DNA from: UBA2982 sp040081395
GTDB taxonomy: Bacteria; Gemmatimonadota; Gemmatimonadetes; Longimicrobiales; Gaopeijiaceae
Direction of reading: 5' to 3'
DNA: 13,021 bases
Assembly: GCA_040081395.1 (NCBI GenBank)
Contig: JBEBGN010000089.1
Span: 1 to 13,021 of the forward strand
Positions 1 to 6,587 of the stretch are shown here, piece after piece (positions within the stretch are counted from its first letter, which is position 1; the number at the start of each line of letters is the position of its first letter). A program made the position numbers and the translations under genes. The notes beneath the pieces are model-generated. The model worked only from the letters and a program-made list of their open reading frames with translations. It had not been told where the DNA came from and made no database searches.

Positions 1-1160
1 AGGTGGGGGCCGTGGGGGGCGCCGGGGTGCGAGGCACCGCTGGCGCGGTCGGAGGCGCCGGCGCGGGCACCGCACTGGCCCTCGCGGAGCCGTCATCCCG
101 CTCGCTCAAGCCGCACGACCCGGTGGACGATCTCCTGCTGCTCGATCCGGTCGAGCTCGAGGTGGGGTTCGGATTGATTCCCTTGGTCGACGAGAGGCAG
201 GGGGGCGACCTGCTCAGCCGGGTCGGCGTGCTCAGAAAAGCCGCGGCGCAGGACATCGGCGTGCTCGTGCCTCCCATTCGCATCCGCGATGACATCCAGC
301 TCGCGCCCGGCGAGTACGTCATCCGCTTGCGCGGTTCGGAGATCGCGCGCGGCGAGGTGATGATGAAGAACCGACTCGCCATCGATACCGGGAGCGTGCT
401 CGAACCGGTCGATGGGATCGAGGTCGTGGACCCGAGCTTCGGTCTGCCCGCGAGGTGGATCCGCCCGGACGCCAAGGTCGACGCTGAAGCTCGTGGCTGG
501 ACCGTCGTGGAGCCGGGTGCGGTCGTCGCCACGCACCTCATGGAGACACTGAAGGAGCACGCCGCCGACCTACTCGGCCGCCAGGACGTCCAGGCGATGG
601 TGGATCGGCTCAAGCAGTCCCATCCAGCGCTCGTCGACGAGGTCGTCCCCGCCCGGGTCCCGCTCGGTGTCCTGCACCGAGTGCTACAGCGGCTTCTCCG
701 CGAGCGCGTTCCCATCCGCGACCTCGTCACGATCCTCGAGTCGCTGGCCGACCACGCCGACGTCACGAAGGATCCCGAAATCCTCACGGAGCATGTGCGG
801 CGGAATCTCGCCAAGGCGATCTCGGGCCGATTCCTCGACGAGCGGGGTTCGGTCCGCGGCATCACGGTGGGGCCCAGGTTGGAGGCCGCGCTCATGGGGC
901 TCTTCAGTCCCCGCGCGACCGCGTTGGAGCCACTCCAGCCCGAGCGGCTCTCGTCGGCTATCCGTCGGCTCGACCGGCTCACCCGGGACCAGGGCGCAGC
1001 TGGACCCGTGCCGCTCATCACGCCGCCTTCACTGCGCGTCGGGATCCGCAAGCTGCTGGAGCCGGTGTTGCCACACATCCCCGTGATCTCGCTCGCGGAG
1101 CTGCCGCCGCATGCGGGCTTCGAACCCCTCGGAACCTGGGAGCTAACCGATGCGACTTGA
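1..1160 (+). CDS. flhA: Flagellar export gate protein FlhA, C-terminal cytoplasmic part (5'-truncated)
   Basis: FlhA is the large inner-membrane subunit of the flagellar type III export gate. Its cytoplasmic nonamer receives export substrates and chaperones. Only the last ~385 residues are visible; the eight N-terminal membrane helices lie upstream of the window. The cytoplasmic domain is well conserved: DPVELEVGFGLIPLVD (about visible residues 48-63), then GGDLLSRV, VPPIRIRD and the ARGEVM segment. The tail holds RFLDERGSVRGITVGP, PLITPPSLR, and ISLAELPP near the end, all typical of FlhA. The first ~30 visible residues are unusually Gly/Ala-rich, with the heptad GAVGGAG occurring twice; this falls in the linker between membrane part and cytoplasmic domain. 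The stop overlaps flhF by 11 nt, so the two are co-transcribed. Identification is firm; the true start is not in the window. Confidence 0.97.
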   Translation, partial: VGAVGGAGVRGTAGAVGGAGAGTALALAEPSSRSLKPHDPVDDLLLLDPVELEVGFGLIPLVDERQGGDLLSRVGVLRKAAAQDIGVLVPPIRIRDDIQLAPGEYVIRLRGSEIARGEVMMKNRLAIDTGSVLEPVDGIEVVDPSFGLPARWIRPDAKVDAEARGWTVVEPGAVVATHLMETLKEHAADLLGRQDVQAMVDRLKQSHPALVDEVVPARVPLGVLHRVLQRLLRERVPIRDLVTILESLADHADVTKDPEILTEHVRRNLAKAISGRFLDERGSVRGITVGPRLEAALMGLFSPRATALEPLQPERLSSAIRRLDRLTRDQGAAGPVPLITPPSLRVGIRKLLEPVLPHIPVISLAELPPHAGFEPLGTWELTDAT

Positions 1161-1959
1161 TCGCTTCTCCGGACGCAGCGTGAACGAGGCCCTGGCAAAG
1201 CTGCGCGCGGAGCTCGGTGACGACGCTCTCGTGCTGCACACGCACACCCGCCAGGGCGCGATCGAAGTGGTCGCCACGACGGATGCGGAGATGAGGCGTT
1301 TCGGTGCGGCGCTCGAGTCCCCCCCACCGGTGCGGAAGCAGGGCAGGCGCGCGCGCGTCGTCGCGCTGGTCGGACCGACCGGATCGGGCAAGACGACGAC
1401 CGCGGCCAAACTGGCCCTGAGCGACTTCGCGTTCGCAGGCGGGAGGGTGGGACTCATCTCTCTCGACACATACAAGGTGGGCGCCTTCGATCAGATCCAA
1501 ACGTATGCCGATCTCGGCGACCTCCCGCTCGACCTGCTCAGCGATTCACAAGAGGCGCGCGGAGCCCTGTCCCGCCTGGCCCAATGCGACGTGATCCTGG
1601 TCGACACGCCGGGACGTACCCTCAAGGCAACTCCCTCTGAGAACACCTGGCGGGCCACGCTGCGCGCGCTCGAGCCCGACGAAGTGCACCTCGTGATGCC
1701 GGCGAGCATTCGCGACCACGTCGCCGATGCCTTCCGGGAACACTACGCCGAACTGGGCCTGACCCATGTGCTGCTGACCAAGCTCGACGAAGTCCCCGAC
1801 GAGGTCGGTGTCGCCCGGCTCGCAGACCGCATGTTGCTGCCCGCGCGGTGGGTGACCGATGGTCAGTCGGTTCCGGACGACCTCGATCACGCTCCCCAAC
1901 GGTTGATGGCCTCGGCACTCGGGTCGTCGGCTCACGGGACGGTGTTGGCCGGCGCGTGA
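1150..1959 (+). CDS. flhF: Flagellar SRP-type GTPase FlhF
   Basis: FlhF is a membrane-associated SRP-family (SIMIBI) GTPase that sets where the flagellum is built, usually the pole, together with FlhG. The 269-residue protein starts with the family's typical N-terminus (MRLDRFSGRSVNEALAKLR). It has the P-loop GPTGSGKTT (75-83), the DTYKVGAFDQ motif (106-115), the G3-like DTPGR (152-156) where most FlhF have DTAGR, and the G4 element TKLDE (210-214). The closing segment PARWVTDGQSVPDDL (231-245) is typical of the family. It is short: Bacillus FlhF has about 366 residues, and the B-domain linker (about 52-68) is nearly absent here. The GGGAG ribosome site at 1138-1142 lies 7 nt before the ATG and inside flhA. 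The stop overlaps the next gene as GTGA. A run of seven C (1319-1325) lies in the linker codons. Confidence 0.95.
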   Translation: MRLDRFSGRSVNEALAKLRAELGDDALVLHTHTRQGAIEVVATTDAEMRRFGAALESPPPVRKQGRRARVVALVGPTGSGKTTTAAKLALSDFAFAGGRVGLISLDTYKVGAFDQIQTYADLGDLPLDLLSDSQEARGALSRLAQCDVILVDTPGRTLKATPSENTWRATLRALEPDEVHLVMPASIRDHVADAFREHYAELGLTHVLLTKLDEVPDEVGVARLADRMLLPARWVTDGQSVPDDLDHAPQRLMASALGSSAHGTVLAGA

Positions 1960-2738
1960 GCACCCAGATCGCTTCCGACCGGCTCGGCGCACGCAGGCGC
2001 GCCCGTCCTGGACCACCGCACGTGATCGCGGTGGTGTCGGGGCGCGGCGGGTCGGGCGTGTCGCTGGTGTCGGCGCTGCTCTGCCTGCGATCGACCGTCG
2101 CCGGGTATCGCTCGCTGCTCGTCGATGCCGATCCGTGGCTCGACATGCAGCGGGTCTGGCTCGGCCTGCCCAAGGGCCCATCGCTGGCGTCGCTGCGGGC
2201 CGGCTCGGACGGACCGGAGGCGTTGGTCACCCGCGTAGCGGATAAGCTAGAGCTAGTGAGCTTCGGCGGCGGCGAGTTGTCCGAACGAGACGATCGAGCG
2301 CTCGTGCGGCGCGTGCCATCGATCTTTTCGGCTCGTGACGTCGTGGTGGTCGACGCGGGATCTCGGCTCGAGAGCCTGACGCGCTGCACCGACCTCAGGG
2401 TGGGATCGATTCTGGTAGTGAGCGCTGCCGACGCTATCGCCCTCGCCTCCACGCATGCGTTGCTCAAGGTGATCCGCGCGACGATGGAGTTGCGCCCGTA
2501 CGTCCTTTTCAACCGGGTGGAGGAGTCTCAGGCGGCAGCCGCTGCCGACGTGCTGTCCGAGGGTGCGCGTCGCTTCCTCGGCGAGGCGCCAGCGCTTTGC
2601 GGTCACCTGCCGATGGACGTGGCCCTAGATGGCCGACTCGCGGATGGAGCCACCCTCCCGGAGTCCCTCCTGGGTTCCACCGTCGCAGAACAGGCGCTCG
2701 GGGTCATGCGAACCCTGCCGCCCTGGCAGCCGACGTGA
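1956..2738 (+). CDS. flhG: FlhG-like (MinD/ParA family) flagellar number regulator with degenerate Walker A
   Basis: FlhG (FleN/YlxH) is a MinD-type ATPase that partners FlhF and limits flagellar number. The start chosen is GTG 1956, overlapping the flhF stop (GTGA), giving 260 residues; an in-frame ATG at 1848 lies deep inside flhF and is unlikely. The fold is recognisable: beta strand VIAVVSG, then P-loop region GRGGSGVS (29-36), VDADPWLD (56-63, the LDAD strand of MinD proteins), VVVDAGSR (130-137, Walker B-like region, normally DTGAG), a MinD-like ADAIALASTHALLKVI (159-174), FNRVEE (185-190) and GHLPMD (216-221). Odd: the deviant-Walker-A consensus KGGxGK[TS] reads RGGSGVS, so both the signature lysine and the P-loop lysine are missing. 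The B. subtilis FlhG N-terminal DQAxxLR activator motif is also not recognisable; Q4 is the only hint. Context makes FlhG the best call; activity is doubtful. Confidence 0.85.
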   Translation: MSTQIASDRLGARRRARPGPPHVIAVVSGRGGSGVSLVSALLCLRSTVAGYRSLLVDADPWLDMQRVWLGLPKGPSLASLRAGSDGPEALVTRVADKLELVSFGGGELSERDDRALVRRVPSIFSARDVVVVDAGSRLESLTRCTDLRVGSILVVSAADAIALASTHALLKVIRATMELRPYVLFNRVEESQAAAAADVLSEGARRFLGEAPALCGHLPMDVALDGRLADGATLPESLLGSTVAEQALGVMRTLPPWQPT

Positions 2739-3499
2739 GCGCGAAGCAGAGGGTCGACGAGCGTCCGGAGTTGCCGGAGGGCTTCGACGAACAGGCGAAC
2801 CCGATGGTGGTCCAAAATCTGGGTTTGGTCTACGACCTCGCGGCCAAACTGCAACGCAGCGCCGGCATCGGACCGGAACGCGACGACTTGGTGAGCGCCG
2901 GAGTGCGAGGGCTGATCCAGGCGGCCGAGAATTTCGACGCGAGTCGAGGACTCTCTTTCAGCACCCTCGCCGTGGCGCGCATCCGGGGTGCGATGCTGGA
3001 CGAGCTGCGAGGGTGGGACCGCGTTCCGCGCTCTGTTCGCCAGAAGGAGCGGAAGGTCCGGGCGGGGGAGGCGGCACTGCGCGCGCGGCTCCATCGGCAG
3101 CCCACGACCGAAGAGGTCGCCGCGGAGCTTTCCATGAGCGTCGAGGACCTCCACGGATGGTACGTCGACTTGGCGCATCACATGGACGAGTCGCTGGACG
3201 AGTCGCCTACCACACACCTGTACGACTCACCGCGCTCCACCGGAAGACAGGTGGCCGACGGAGGCCAAGACGTCGTCGATCGACTGGGCCGGGAACAAGC
3301 CATCGGCATCCTGGAACGCTGCATCGGTGACCTCCCCGAACGAGAGGCCCGTGTCTTGGCCTTGTACTACTTCGAAGAGCTGAGGCTGCGAGAAATCGCG
3401 CAGATCCTCGGCGTGACCGAGTCGCGCGTGTCGCAGGTGCGGCACTCGGCGCTCGCCAAGTTGCGCTCGCTACTCATTCAGAAGGGAGTGGAGCCATGA
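2735..3499 (+). CDS. fliA: RNA polymerase flagellar sigma factor FliA (sigma-28)
   Basis: FliA directs RNA polymerase to late flagellar promoters (-10 GCCGATAA type). The GTG at 2735 overlaps the flhG stop (GTGA) and gives 254 residues, the usual length of the family. An in-frame ATG at 2597 would overlap flhG by 142 nt and is rejected. Region 2 spans about residues 28-105 and carries the sigma-28 hallmark RIRGAMLDELR (82-92), followed by RVPRSVRQKER (96-106). Region 3 follows (about 108-150). Region 4 is at about 197-247, with the helix-turn-helix LREIAQILGVTESRVSQVR (218-236). No ribosome site is evident, so translation probably depends on coupling to flhG. No anti-sigma FlgM is encoded in the window, so its control partner must be elsewhere or different. 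A matching promoter is seen before motA at 11398-11425. Confidence 0.96.
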   Translation: MSAKQRVDERPELPEGFDEQANPMVVQNLGLVYDLAAKLQRSAGIGPERDDLVSAGVRGLIQAAENFDASRGLSFSTLAVARIRGAMLDELRGWDRVPRSVRQKERKVRAGEAALRARLHRQPTTEEVAAELSMSVEDLHGWYVDLAHHMDESLDESPTTHLYDSPRSTGRQVADGGQDVVDRLGREQAIGILERCIGDLPEREARVLALYYFEELRLREIAQILGVTESRVSQVRHSALAKLRSLLIQKGVEP

Positions 3500-4116
3500 C
3501 TCCTCCTCGGCTGCGGCTTACTCACGTGCTCGCGATCGCTGTGCTTGCAGCGCCGATCCCCGCCCAAGCCCAGGTCGAGGTCGACCCGGCGCGGGTGGCC
3601 GTCGGCCTGGTGCAGCAGGCTCGACTGCTTCAGAGCCGGAAGCTGGCCCAAGACTCGGCGGCTGCCGCGGACAGCGCCTCCGGCGCAGGCGGCGCCTCCG
3701 CCACGCCCGGCATCGGCGGTCAAGCCTCGTCGCCAACTGAAGTCACCATCGCTCCCGGCGAAGCGCTCGCCGGCTCTCTCGGCACGGAGCGCGTGAGTGC
3801 CCCCACCGCCGTCCGAGCGTCTCAGCCCAGTCCGCGAGCGCCTGCGATAGCAGCGCGGGAACTCCCTCGGCCCGGGTTCCTCGCCCGAGTGCGCCTGGCC
3901 GGGGCCGAGGCGGCCCGCGCCTCCGACGCGTGGAGCATTGCCGGGCTCGTCCTCTTGGCGGCGTCGCTCTCGCTGCTCGCAGTCGCCTTGTTCGGCGGCG
4001 GTGGGCGCTCAGCCACCCGGGTTCGCGCCGGAGCCGGTCGGCGGAGCCGGCCCGCCTTTGTCAGCCGGGACGCAGAGCGCCTGGAAGCGCGTCTACGTGC
4101 GCGACGCGTCGAGTGA
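3496..4116 (+). CDS. Unknown protein with signal peptide and one C-terminal membrane helix
   Basis: I do not recognise this 206-residue protein. It starts at ATG 3496, overlapping the fliA stop (ATGA), behind a good ribosome site AAGGGAG (3482-3488). The N-terminus looks like a cleavable signal peptide: a basic start, a hydrophobic core (about 9-20) and a likely AQA cleavage near residue 25. A short charged/helical stretch (28-58) is followed by a low-complexity Ala/Ser/Gly/Pro-rich region (about 55-120). A clear hydrophobic helix (about 147-166, WSIAGLVLLAASLSLLAVAL) comes next, then a strongly basic tail (171-206) rich in Arg. Predicted topology is a periplasmic linker with a cytoplasmic basic tail, or two membrane spans if the signal is not cleaved. 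Codon third positions are mostly G/C as in its neighbours, so it is very probably real. Its place directly after the sigma-28 gene matches swrB in Bacillus; this is positional analogy only, as no sequence similarity is claimed. Confidence 0.8.
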   Translation: MTPPRLRLTHVLAIAVLAAPIPAQAQVEVDPARVAVGLVQQARLLQSRKLAQDSAAAADSASGAGGASATPGIGGQASSPTEVTIAPGEALAGSLGTERVSAPTAVRASQPSPRAPAIAARELPRPGFLARVRLAGAEAARASDAWSIAGLVLLAASLSLLAVALFGGGGRSATRVRAGAGRRSRPAFVSRDAERLEARLRARRVE

Positions 4117-4226
4117 CGGCCACCATGACGCCGGGCGCTAGCATGCAGGAGCTGCCTACCCGGCAGGTGCTGCCGCTTCCGAACTCGTCGGCCGCTGCCC
4201 TCCGATCGTCGCGTTCATGGCCCGAA

Positions 4227-4243
4227 TGCCCGTTCTACGGGCA
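4227..4243. repeat. Perfect 7-bp inverted repeat in the pre-flgF gap
   Basis: TGCCCGT (4227-4233), a 3-nt loop TCT, then ACGGGCA (4237-4243) form a perfect palindrome. It sits about 57-73 nt upstream of the predicted sigma-54 start site and about 110 nt after the upstream gene. It could be an activator (enhancer-binding protein) site or the stem of a transcript hairpin. There is no T-tract after it, so it is not a standard intrinsic terminator. Confidence 0.5.
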
Positions 4244-4273
4244 CTTGGGCGGAGGAGCGAGCCGATCGGCCGG

Positions 4274-4289
4274 TGGCACGCGCGTTGCC
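4274..4289 (+). promoter_or_regulatory. Sigma-54 (-24/-12) promoter upstream of flgF
   Basis: The sequence TGGCACGCGCGTTGCC matches the sigma-54 consensus TGGCAC-N5-TTGCW at all positions but the last. The invariant GG (4275-4276) and GC (4287-4288) are exactly 10 nt apart. With C4288 as -12, the start site would be near 4300. That leaves a 34-nt leader with the ribosome site GAGGAG (4321-4326), 7 nt before the flgF ATG at 4334. It is placed in the only >200-nt gap of the + strand operon chain. It would need RpoN and an AAA+ enhancer-binding protein encoded elsewhere. Confidence 0.75.
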
Positions 4290-4333
4290 TTCTCGGCCGA
4301 CTGGGTCGTGGCTGGTAACCGAGGAGCCGATCG

Positions 4334-5068
4334 ATGAGCGGACCGGACAGTCTGCGCGCGGCGGGGCACGCGCTCGTCTATTGGCATCAGCGCCAGGAGG
4401 TGAACGCGCACAACCTGGCCAACGTGGAGACCGCGGGCTTCCGGGGCCGGAGGGTCTTCGCCGAGATGCTGGCCGGCGGACTCCCACAACTCGGCACCGC
4501 CGTGGATCCAAGGAGTGGGGACCTCCGCCAAACCGGCTCCCCCCTCGACCTCGCCCTGGTGGGGGAAGGCCATTTCGTCGTGCAGGGAGACACGGGCGGC
4601 GAGCAGCTCGTGCGCAGTGGCTCGTTCACGATGGACGAGTCAGGGCGCGTCGTCGACGCGCACGGCCGATCGCTCTTGGGAGAGGGTGGGCCCCTCCTGC
4701 TTCCTCCCGGACCCGTCGAGATCGATGCCCGCGGCAGGATCACCGTGGCCGGTGAGGAGGTGGGACGCCTGCGTGTGGTGCGCGAGGCCGCCGGCGCCAC
4801 CGAGCTCCCCGCGACCGACCCTGTCGCCGAGGACGGTGGGGGAACCTCGGCCGCACGCACCCCAGCCGCGGTTGCATCCGGCGAGACGCTGGGTGAAGAG
4901 GACGTGAGGGTTCGGCAGGGGTACCTCGAGGGCAGCAACGTATCCGCCCTGGACGCGCTCATCGAGATGACCACGATACAGAGGTCGTTCGAGGCCGTGC
5001 AAAACAGCGTGCGCGCGCTCGACTCCGTCATGGAGACCGTCGCCAATCGCGTGGGGAGAGTCGGTTGA
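4334..5068 (+). CDS. flgF: Flagellar proximal rod protein FlgF
   Basis: FlgF is an axial rod subunit exported through the flagellar type III system and assembled in the periplasm between MS ring and distal rod. The 244-residue protein shows the axial-protein N-terminal signature NAHNLANVETAGFRG (residues about 24-38). It has the SPLDLALVGEGHFVV core domain shared by FlgE/F/G and the C-terminal helix beginning GYLEGSNVSALDALIEMTT, which packs against the N-terminal helix. It is directly followed by flgG, the usual pairing; length and weaker match to FlgG make it FlgF rather than a second FlgG. The ATG is preceded by GAGGAG at 4321-4326. It is the first gene after the predicted sigma-54 promoter and likely heads the operon running to csrA. 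Confidence 0.93.
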   Translation: MSGPDSLRAAGHALVYWHQRQEVNAHNLANVETAGFRGRRVFAEMLAGGLPQLGTAVDPRSGDLRQTGSPLDLALVGEGHFVVQGDTGGEQLVRSGSFTMDESGRVVDAHGRSLLGEGGPLLLPPGPVEIDARGRITVAGEEVGRLRVVREAAGATELPATDPVAEDGGGTSAARTPAAVASGETLGEEDVRVRQGYLEGSNVSALDALIEMTTIQRSFEAVQNSVRALDSVMETVANRVGRVG

Positions 5069-5093
5069 TCAAACAGCGCCATTTCATCGAAAC

Positions 5094-5100
5094 GAGGAGG
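5094..5100 (+). promoter_or_regulatory. Strong ribosome-binding site for flgG
   Basis: GAGGAGG, a nearly complete anti-16S match, ends 9 nt before the flgG ATG at 5110. It lies in the 41-nt gap after flgF, the widest gap inside this operon. It fits the high copy number needed for the distal rod subunit. Confidence 0.75.
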
Positions 5101-5109
5101 TCGTAGTCC

Positions 5110-5898
5110 ATGGACCCAGGGCTCAGGACGGCGGCCACCGGCATGGCGGCGCAACAGACCCGCATCGACGTGATCGCGAACAACCTCGCGAACGTGAATA
5201 CCCCGGGCTTCAAGCGCAGCCAGGCGCATTTCGAGGATCTCCTCTACCAGACCATCTCCGGCGAGCAGATGGTGGGAGGCACCGCGGCGGACGTGACCCC
5301 CGCCGTCCAGATCGGGAGGGGTACGCGGCTCGCTGCGGTGCAGCGCGTGCACGAACAGGGCACGTTCGAGATCACGGGTCGGCCGCTCGACCTCGCGATC
5401 GACGGCGACGGGCTCTTTCAGGTCCGTCGGCCGGATGGCACTTCGGCCTACACGCGGGATGGGAGCTTCACCATTTCCGACCAGGGGGTGCTCGTGACCT
5501 CTGGCGGGTATGCGGTGATCCCGGAGGTCCGCATTCCCGAGGACATGACCGAGGTCACGGTCTCGCGCACCGGAATGGTCTCCGCGACGGGTCCCGGCCA
5601 GGCGGCCCCGGTGGAGATCGGTCAGGTCGAGCTCGTGCGCTTTCCCAACCTGCCGGGGCTCTTGTCACTCGGTGAGAACCTCTACCAGGAGACGGCGGCC
5701 TCGGGTCAACCGATCATCGGCGCGGCCCAGGAGGACGGCTTCGGCAGGATCATCCAGGGAGCGCTGGAGGCGAGCAACGTCGAGGTCGTGCAGGAAATGG
5801 TCGAGATGATCGCCGCACTCCGCGCCTACGAGATCAATGCCAAGGCGGTGGAGGCGAGCGAGCAGATGGCCGACACGACCAACCAGATGGTCAGATGA
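5110..5898 (+). CDS. flgG: Flagellar distal rod protein FlgG
   Basis: FlgG forms the distal rod that passes through the P and L rings. The 262-residue product has the usual length (about 260). It begins MDPGLRTAATGMAAQQ and continues with the axial signature NNLANVNTPGFKRS (residues about 25-38). The central GRPLDLAIDGDGLFQV core follows, and the C-terminal helix holds LEASNVEVVQEMVEMI and RAYEINAKAVE, highly typical of FlgG. The start follows a strong ribosome site. The stop overlaps flgA as ATGA (5895-5898), so the next gene is translationally coupled. Confidence 0.97.
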   Translation: MDPGLRTAATGMAAQQTRIDVIANNLANVNTPGFKRSQAHFEDLLYQTISGEQMVGGTAADVTPAVQIGRGTRLAAVQRVHEQGTFEITGRPLDLAIDGDGLFQVRRPDGTSAYTRDGSFTISDQGVLVTSGGYAVIPEVRIPEDMTEVTVSRTGMVSATGPGQAAPVEIGQVELVRFPNLPGLLSLGENLYQETAASGQPIIGAAQEDGFGRIIQGALEASNVEVVQEMVEMIAALRAYEINAKAVEASEQMADTTNQMVR

Positions 5899-6587
5899 TC
5901 GGCTTTTCACCCGTCCGCGTTGGCGCCGTCGCCGTGCTCACGCTCGTTGCGCTTGCAAGCGTGGGGGGGCCAGCACATGCCCGGCAAGCGATGGCGGTGG
6001 GCTCCCGAGCTGCTGCGGACGTCGTGGCCGAGCGGGTGGCCCCCGAGCTCGGCGTCGTGCCGGACAGGGTTCGGGTCGAATGGCCCGGCGACGCAGTGGC
6101 GGATTCCGTGCTGCTGACCGGAGCCGGGCCCGGGCGGTGGATCGCCACGGCTTGGAACGCAGGGTTGGTCACCAGACGCTACGTGCGCGTCGGCGTAGAG
6201 CGCGACGTCCCGGTCGCCGCACGAGCGCTGCCGCGCGACCACGTGATCGCGCCGGAGGACGTACGGGTCGAACCCCGTGTGTTGTGGGGGGTCGGTGCTT
6301 TGTCCGTTGCGGAGGTGCTCGACCCTATCGACCGGGTGACGAGTCGTATGCTCGAGGAGGGAGCGGTGCTCGAAGCTCCGGCCGTACAGCTTCCGCTCCT
6401 GGTTCACGGCGGCGACGAGGTCGAGGCGGTGCTCGAGCAGCCGGGTGTCGTCATGCGCATCCGGGCAGAGGCGCTCGGGTCTGCGCGACGAGGTGAGTCC
6501 GTGTACGTGCGGTTGACGTCGGGCAAGCGGATGGCCGCACGCGCGGTCGATCGCGGCGTCGTCCGCCTCATTCTTGGAGGTGCCTGA
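5895..6587 (+). CDS. flgA: Flagellar P-ring assembly chaperone FlgA
   Basis: FlgA is a periplasmic chaperone that helps FlgI polymerise into the P ring around the rod. The 230-residue precursor has an N-terminal signal peptide with hydrophobic core (about 8-22) and a PAHA cleavage site near residue 29. The middle and C-terminal parts fit the SAF/ChapFlgA architecture: an N-terminal strand-rich region, then VPVAARALPRDHVIAPEDV (105-123) as the SAF core. The FlgA-type ending VYVRLTSGKRMAARAVDRG comes at about 203-221. Its place between flgG and flgH-flgI is the classical rod/ring order. A run of seven G (5963-5969) lies within the signal-peptide codons. Identification rests on domain pattern and context; sequence is less conserved than for FlgG/FlgI. 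Confidence 0.9.
   Translation: MIGFSPVRVGAVAVLTLVALASVGGPAHARQAMAVGSRAAADVVAERVAPELGVVPDRVRVEWPGDAVADSVLLTGAGPGRWIATAWNAGLVTRRYVRVGVERDVPVAARALPRDHVIAPEDVRVEPRVLWGVGALSVAEVLDPIDRVTSRMLEEGAVLEAPAVQLPLLVHGGDEVEAVLEQPGVVMRIRAEALGSARRGESVYVRLTSGKRMAARAVDRGVVRLILGGA

Noticed and set aside
1848..1955. N-terminal extension of the FlhG frame from ATG 1848
   Set aside because: It would overlap flhF by over 100 nt and encode an Arg/Gly-rich stretch unlike FlhG; the GTG at 1956 gives the 4-nt overlap typical of this operon.
4125..4337. A 70-codon open frame from ATG 4125 whose stop overlaps the flgF ATG (ATGA)
   Set aside because: The overlap style fits the neighbours, but no ribosome site is evident, the peptide resembles nothing known, and the frame runs through the sigma-54 promoter and the palindrome. 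A regulatory gap explains the stretch better. Comparison with relatives for codon-like conservation would decide.
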